A DNA stretch of 64,000 nt from contig NZ_JAFCXL010000008.1 in assembly GCF_049898325.1 (NCBI RefSeq), positions 62,001-126,000 on the forward strand, given 5' to 3'. The notes below the pieces were generated by a model. The model did no database searches. It was not told the origin of the DNA and saw only the letters and a list, made by a program, of their open reading frames with translations. Within the stretch, counting starts at the first letter, position 1. Every line of letters begins with the position of its first letter. Below are positions 60,265 to 64,000 of the stretch, in pieces. This DNA comes from JAFCUW01 sp049898325 (lineage in GTDB: Bacteria; Pseudomonadota; Gammaproteobacteria; Burkholderiales; Burkholderiaceae_D). The translations under genes and the position numbers were made by a program.

Positions 60265-62154
60265 GTGGTTCGGAGCGTCACTGTGTCGACTGTATCCCCC
60301 GCTTCAACTTCGCAGTATCCGCCCATTGGCGGGCTCGACGCGCTTGGCCTCGAGCACTGTATTTACCGGCGCGATGACGGCGTGTACGCCGACCCGACGG
60401 CGCTGGGCCAGGCCTTCCTAGCCGCGTTCGAGCATGTCATGCGCGGCAATTTCTACTTTCCCGGCCTCGACTATGGCTTGCTGCAACAGGCCCTGTACGG
60501 CATCGGTCCGGCCTTGCCGCAGCATGTCGACGGTGCTTCCATGCTGCGCCTGGCGCGCACTGTCAGCCCCTTCGATCTGACCCGCAAGGCCTTGTACAAG
60601 GCCGTCAAAGTGGCCAATGGCCAGGCCGAGTACAGTTTCGAGGCCCCCGCCGCGGGCGAGCCGGTCGTCGCGCTCGATATCGACGAATTCATCGCCGACA
60701 TGTGGAGCAAGGGGATACGCTCCGGTCTCGACATCGACGCCATCGGCGAGGGCATTGCCGGCATGGCGGCCCATCGCAGCGCCTTCGTCACGGTGGCGCG
60801 CCGCACCGCGCCGCAGGCGGGCGAGGATGCCCGCATCATCGAAGTGTCGCAGGAGATCCACCGCAGCGACGCCCCGCGCCAGCTGGCCAACGGCAAGCTC
60901 GACCTGATGGCCTTCCAGAACCGCTTCCCGCAGATCAAGGCTGGCGTGCGCCTGCTGCAGAAGGTTCACGCCAGGGCCGGCGTCGCCGGTGTCGAGGTGT
61001 CGGGTGCGCGCATTGCCGCGCCGCCGCCCGCCGACGTCGACCTGGCGGCGATGGTGGGCGACGGCACCGGCGTCGTCGTCGACGCCGACGGCGAATTTTT
61101 GGTGGCCCTGCGTACCGGCTATCTCGATGTCGACCCCGCCAGCGGCAAAATCTCGATCGGCGACAAGATCATCAGCCGCGACGGCGTCTCCTCGCGCACC
61201 ACCGGCAACCTGCAACTGACGGGCGACTACGAAGAGTTCGGCGAGGTGCAGGAAAAGCGCGTCATCGAAGGAGAAGGCATCACCATCCACGGCGACGTGT
61301 ATGGCCATGTGATTTCGCGCGGCGGCGCGATTGTCCTGAACCGCAACCTGGTCGGCGGCGCCGCCATCAACGCCAACGGCGCCATCCGCATTGTCGGCAT
61401 GGCCTCGAACGCGCTGATCCAGTCGCGCCAGGGCGACGTCATCATCGCCCGCGCCGACCACTGCATCATCTCCGGCGCCCGCGTGAAAGTCGAGCATGCC
61501 GTCAACTGCGAGATCATCGGCGACGAGGTGCGGGTCGGTCATGCCGAAGGTTGTGCCATCGCCGCCCGCCGCGTCATCGCCGAGCGGGTGGGGCCGCGCA
61601 AGCAAAGCGAGATGCTGGTGTTCGCGCTGCGCCCCGACAGCGGCGAGATCGACAAGGTGATCGGCCTGATGCGCGCGCGCGTCGAGCAGTTCGCCGCCGT
61701 CGCCGCCAGCCGCAAGGCCGAGATGGACGCCATGACGGGCCAGCCCGAGGTGCGCAAGTACGTCATGCTGGCCTCCAGAATCCGCAAGAAGGAATTGACC
61801 CTGACGGCCGAACAGCTGCCGCAGTTTCAGAAGATGGCGCTGGCGGTGGGCCCGGCCCTGAAGGCCATCGCCAAGGTGTCGCTCGAGGTGAAAGCGGCCG
61901 ACACCGAGCGCGAGGCCGGTCAGGCGCTGGTCGACCAGCTCGGCGAGCAGCGCCGCAGTTGCGAAAGCGCGGCGCAGGTGGAGATCAGCGCGGTCGATGG
62001 CGACACCATCGTACGCACGATGAAATACGATCCCAACGGCGGCGCGCCGCACGACGCCACGGCCAAGGACATCAAGGCCAGGTTGCGCGGCAGCGGGGCG
62101 GGCGGGGCGCTGATTTTTGTCGGCGCCACGGGCACGGTGGCGTGGAGCAGTTGA
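60265..62154 (+). CDS. FapA/DUF342-family protein
   Basis: 629 residues from a GTG at 60265 (a GTG at 60283 is also possible). The N-terminal region includes a conserved AHRSAFVTVARRTAPQ segment. The central part, about residues 255-460, is a right-handed beta-helix of repeated short strands (GTGVVVDADGEFLVALRTG; GDVYGHVISRGGAIVLNRNLVGGAAINANGAIRIVG), the DUF342 hallmark, followed by a helical C-terminal part. FapA proteins are linked to flagellar placement and cell-surface assembly. It lies alone here, not with flagellar genes. Confidence 0.85.
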   Translation: MVRSVTVSTVSPASTSQYPPIGGLDALGLEHCIYRRDDGVYADPTALGQAFLAAFEHVMRGNFYFPGLDYGLLQQALYGIGPALPQHVDGASMLRLARTVSPFDLTRKALYKAVKVANGQAEYSFEAPAAGEPVVALDIDEFIADMWSKGIRSGLDIDAIGEGIAGMAAHRSAFVTVARRTAPQAGEDARIIEVSQEIHRSDAPRQLANGKLDLMAFQNRFPQIKAGVRLLQKVHARAGVAGVEVSGARIAAPPPADVDLAAMVGDGTGVVVDADGEFLVALRTGYLDVDPASGKISIGDKIISRDGVSSRTTGNLQLTGDYEEFGEVQEKRVIEGEGITIHGDVYGHVISRGGAIVLNRNLVGGAAINANGAIRIVGMASNALIQSRQGDVIIARADHCIISGARVKVEHAVNCEIIGDEVRVGHAEGCAIAARRVIAERVGPRKQSEMLVFALRPDSGEIDKVIGLMRARVEQFAAVAASRKAEMDAMTGQPEVRKYVMLASRIRKKELTLTAEQLPQFQKMALAVGPALKAIAKVSLEVKAADTEREAGQALVDQLGEQRRSCESAAQVEISAVDGDTIVRTMKYDPNGGAPHDATAKDIKARLRGSGAGGALIFVGATGTVAWSS

Positions 62155-62156
62155 AA

Positions 62157-62558
62157 TCAGTCGCGCACTTTGCCGCGCAGCGCCTTGGTGGCGCCGCTGC
62201 GGGTCTTTGATTCAAGCCGGCGGCGCTGCGAGCCGTAGGTGGGCTTGGTGGCGCGCCGCGCCAGCGGCGCCTGGGCCACGCTGTCGACAAGTTCCTGCAG
62301 GCGGCGCAAGCCGTCGGCCTTGTTCTGCTCCAGGCTGCGCGACTGCTGCGCCTTGAGCACCACCACGCCGTCGCGGGTGATGCGGCTGTCGGCCAGCGCC
62401 AGCAGGCGCTCCTTGACAGGCTGCGGCAGCGACGAAGCGGCCACCGCGAAGCGCAGGTGCACGGCGCACGATACCTTGTTGACGTTCTGCCCGCCCGGAC
62501 CCTGGGCGCGGATGGCCGAGAAGTCCACTTCGGCCGGATCGATGGCCAGGCTGGTCAT
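62157..62558 (-). CDS. arfB: Alternative ribosome-rescue peptidyl-tRNA hydrolase ArfB
   Basis: 133-residue release-factor-like protein (YaeJ) that frees ribosomes stalled at the 3' ends of truncated mRNAs. The catalytic GGQ is in RAQGPGGQNVNKVSCAVHLRF, and the basic C-terminal tail (RRATKPTYGSQRRRLESKTRSGATKALRGKVRD in pieces) enters the mRNA tunnel. The ATG at 62558 is just after the HDOD gene's stop (62561), so co-transcription is likely. It ends 2 nt from the convergent FapA gene. Confidence 0.94.
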   Translation of the reverse strand: MTSLAIDPAEVDFSAIRAQGPGGQNVNKVSCAVHLRFAVAASSLPQPVKERLLALADSRITRDGVVVLKAQQSRSLEQNKADGLRRLQELVDSVAQAPLARRATKPTYGSQRRRLESKTRSGATKALRGKVRD

Positions 62559-62560
62559 GC

Positions 62561-63664
62561 TTACGGCGCGCCGGTGGCGGGCGCCGGCAGCGCATCGTCG
62601 AGCGCGGCCAGCATCCGGTAGGCCTGGCCCGCATACGGGGGCAGGCTGCCGAACAGCGCCGGATCGTTGAACAGGGCGCGCTCGTGTTCGACCAGGATGC
62701 GCAGCTTGCCCAGGTAGTCGGTGACGGTGAGCAGGCGGCCCAGCGGCGAAATGAGCGCGCCCTTCTTCATGCCGCCCTGCTCGGCGATGGCCAGCGTGAC
62801 CGAGTCGGGGAAGCTCCACTCGCGGCCGATGGCGCAGGTCAGGCTGCGGGTCTGGCGCAGCAGCTCGGCGCAGAACAGCTCCGAGCCCAGGCTGCGGTCG
62901 TCCTTGGCGATCTGGTCCATCACGCGCAGGGCGACAATCAGGCCCACGTGCTGCACCAGCCCGGCCAGGAAGGCTTCGAAGGGATCGATGCCCAGCGCTT
63001 CGGCCAGCTGGCGGTTGGCCACCGCCACCCGCTCGGACTGATCCCAGATACGCGGTGCCAGGCGGCGCGTGTAGTGCCCCGAGTGCATGTCGATGATGGG
63101 GCGGAAGGCGACACTGGTGATCAGGTGGCGCAAGCCCTCCTGGCCGATCAGCATGACAGCGTGCTCGACGCTGGTAATCTGGCTGCCGGTGCCGATCAGC
63201 GAGCTGTTGGCCATGCGGATCACGGCCGCCACCAGCACCACGTCGGCGGAAATGGTACGCGCCAGCTGGGTGCCGGAAAAATTATCGCTGCGCAGGCTTT
63301 GCAGCAGTTGCGGCAGCATGCCCGGCATGCGCCGCACCAGCGCCGCGCCCGACTGCTGGGCGCCGATGATGGCGGCGAGGGCATCGAGCACCTGCACTTC
63401 CAGTTCGCTGGTGTCGAAGGCGGCTTCGCCGACGGTGTCGAACAGCCAGTGGTTGTAGAGGTGGCTAACGCGGTCCTGCTGGTCGAACGAGACGGCGGCG
63501 CGGGGCGCGCCGCGCGGCGCCGGATCGGCCGCCACCGCGGCAGCGGCAGCGGCAGCAGCGGCAGGTGCAGCCGCGTCCGCGCCCATGGGCGGTGCTGGCG
63601 GCGCGAGCGGCCGCGCGGCCGCGCCCGGAGACGCTGAGAACAGGCGCTGCAGCCACTGAAACAT
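62561..63664 (-). CDS. HDOD-domain protein
   Basis: 367 residues. An N-terminal amphipathic stretch (MFQWLQRLFSA) and a long Ala/Pro linker precede the HDOD domain (about 90-300): LLQSLRSDNFSGTQLARTI, VVLVAAVIRMANSSLIG, ITSVEHAVMLIGQEGLRHLI and AFLAGLVQHVGLIVALRVM. HDOD proteins are signalling relatives of HD phosphohydrolases, often tied to chemotaxis, c-di-GMP and stress, and usually catalytically inert. arfB follows 2 nt downstream, and a CheW-like gene is divergent. Confidence 0.9.
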   Translation of the reverse strand: MFQWLQRLFSASPGAAARPLAPPAPPMGADAAAPAAAAAAAAAVAADPAPRGAPRAAVSFDQQDRVSHLYNHWLFDTVGEAAFDTSELEVQVLDALAAIIGAQQSGAALVRRMPGMLPQLLQSLRSDNFSGTQLARTISADVVLVAAVIRMANSSLIGTGSQITSVEHAVMLIGQEGLRHLITSVAFRPIIDMHSGHYTRRLAPRIWDQSERVAVANRQLAEALGIDPFEAFLAGLVQHVGLIVALRVMDQIAKDDRSLGSELFCAELLRQTRSLTCAIGREWSFPDSVTLAIAEQGGMKKGALISPLGRLLTVTDYLGKLRILVEHERALFNDPALFGSLPPYAGQAYRMLAALDDALPAPATGAP

Positions 63665-63846
63665 CGTTATCCTTTAGAGTACGTCATGTTATCGACGGAA
63701 TATCGTTCCCGCATTGTAAAGCCTTCCCGAGACGGCGCAAGGCAATGGCTTGTGGAAACTTTGATCGCCCTCAACTTGCCCTGGCGGGCAGCGACTACGA
63801 TGGGAGGTTGCTGCAGCGGTGCTTTTTTTCCGGAGGAAGGTCTGCC

Positions 63847-64000
63847 ATGTCGAAATCGAACGTCGCCCCAAGCCGTATGCAATACCTGAGTTTCCAGCTT
63901 GGCGGGCTGGAATATGGTCTCGACTTCAGCAAGGTCAAGGAGTGCCGCGTTCTCAAGTCGCTCGAGCGCTTCGCCTCCGAGGGCGAGATCATCAGCGGGG
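63847..64000 (+). CDS. CheW-like chemotaxis coupling protein (cut by window end)
   Basis: The first 51 codons start MSKSNVAPSRMQYLSFQLGG, followed by LEYGLDFSKVKECRVL and RFASEGEIISG, which is the opening of a CheW domain (strand with QYLSFxLxGxEYGxxxxxV). A strong GGAGGAAGG ribosome site lies 6 nt upstream. CheW links chemoreceptors to CheA. The rest lies outside the window, so a CheV or multi-domain form cannot be excluded. Confidence 0.8.
   Translation, partial: MSKSNVAPSRMQYLSFQLGGLEYGLDFSKVKECRVLKSLERFASEGEIISG

Overview
The window is high-GC, gene-dense chromosomal DNA of a betaproteobacterium. The order trxB / ftsK-lolA-rarA-serS, the nadE-glnB pair, tyrosine catabolism by hmgA-fahA, the abundance of two-component, c-di-GMP and chemotaxis genes, and the protein sequences all fit the Oxalobacteraceae (Janthinobacterium, Massilia, Duganella and relatives). 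This placement is inferred from gene content; no rRNA marker is present.

Layout. 0-3.7 kb: phosphorelay operon (hybrid histidine kinase, stand-alone receiver, receiver-ANTAR regulator). 3.7-16.5 kb: housekeeping block (GNAT-like protein, nadE, glnB, a TRIC channel, smr, trxB, ftsK, lolA, rarA, two tandem tiny secreted proteins, serS). 16.7-19.7 kb: a scarred accessory segment starting at tRNA-Ser(CGA), with a tail-to-tail inverted copy of the tRNA 3' end, GC-rich repeats, an AT-richer frameshifted CPBP protease gene, an IS3-family element with a nonsense codon in orfB, and a decayed DUF2946 gene. 19.8-24.5 kb: modA, then an intact copper cluster (DUF2946, SCO1, PCu(A)C, TonB receptor). 24.4-25.8 kb: leucine-rich-repeat protein kinase.

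25.9-37.2 kb is the most interesting part. It holds two neighbouring sulfide/persulfide modules with different regulators. A BigR-type ArsR regulator heads an operon of two YeeE/YedE halves, a TauE/SafE permease, an ETHE1-like dioxygenase and a methyltransferase. A FisR-type sigma54 activator lies divergent to a second persulfide dioxygenase and a sulfurtransferase-SQR fusion. Three sigma54 promoters (each beginning TGGCATG), each with a CTGCCA-N3-TGGCAG palindrome about 90-100 bp upstream, precede (i) the dioxygenase/SQR operon, (ii) a cyanide-insensitive-type bd oxidase operon and (iii) a DUF2892/AhpD-like pair. I read this as one local polysulfide-responsive regulon that couples sulfide oxidation to a sulfide-tolerant terminal oxidase.

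37-64 kb: GGDEF-EAL protein, EthD-like protein, two chemoreceptors, RIO kinase, ompW with a perfect FNR/Anr box, fahA-hmgA with a divergent LysR regulator, a response-regulator diguanylate cyclase followed by a 1564-residue hybrid kinase whose first receiver has Asn for Asp, a YXWGXW protein, a PLP ammonia-lyase, ompR and its sensor kinase, an R/Q-rich secreted protein, a FapA/DUF342 protein, arfB, an HDOD protein and the start of a CheW gene cut by the window end.
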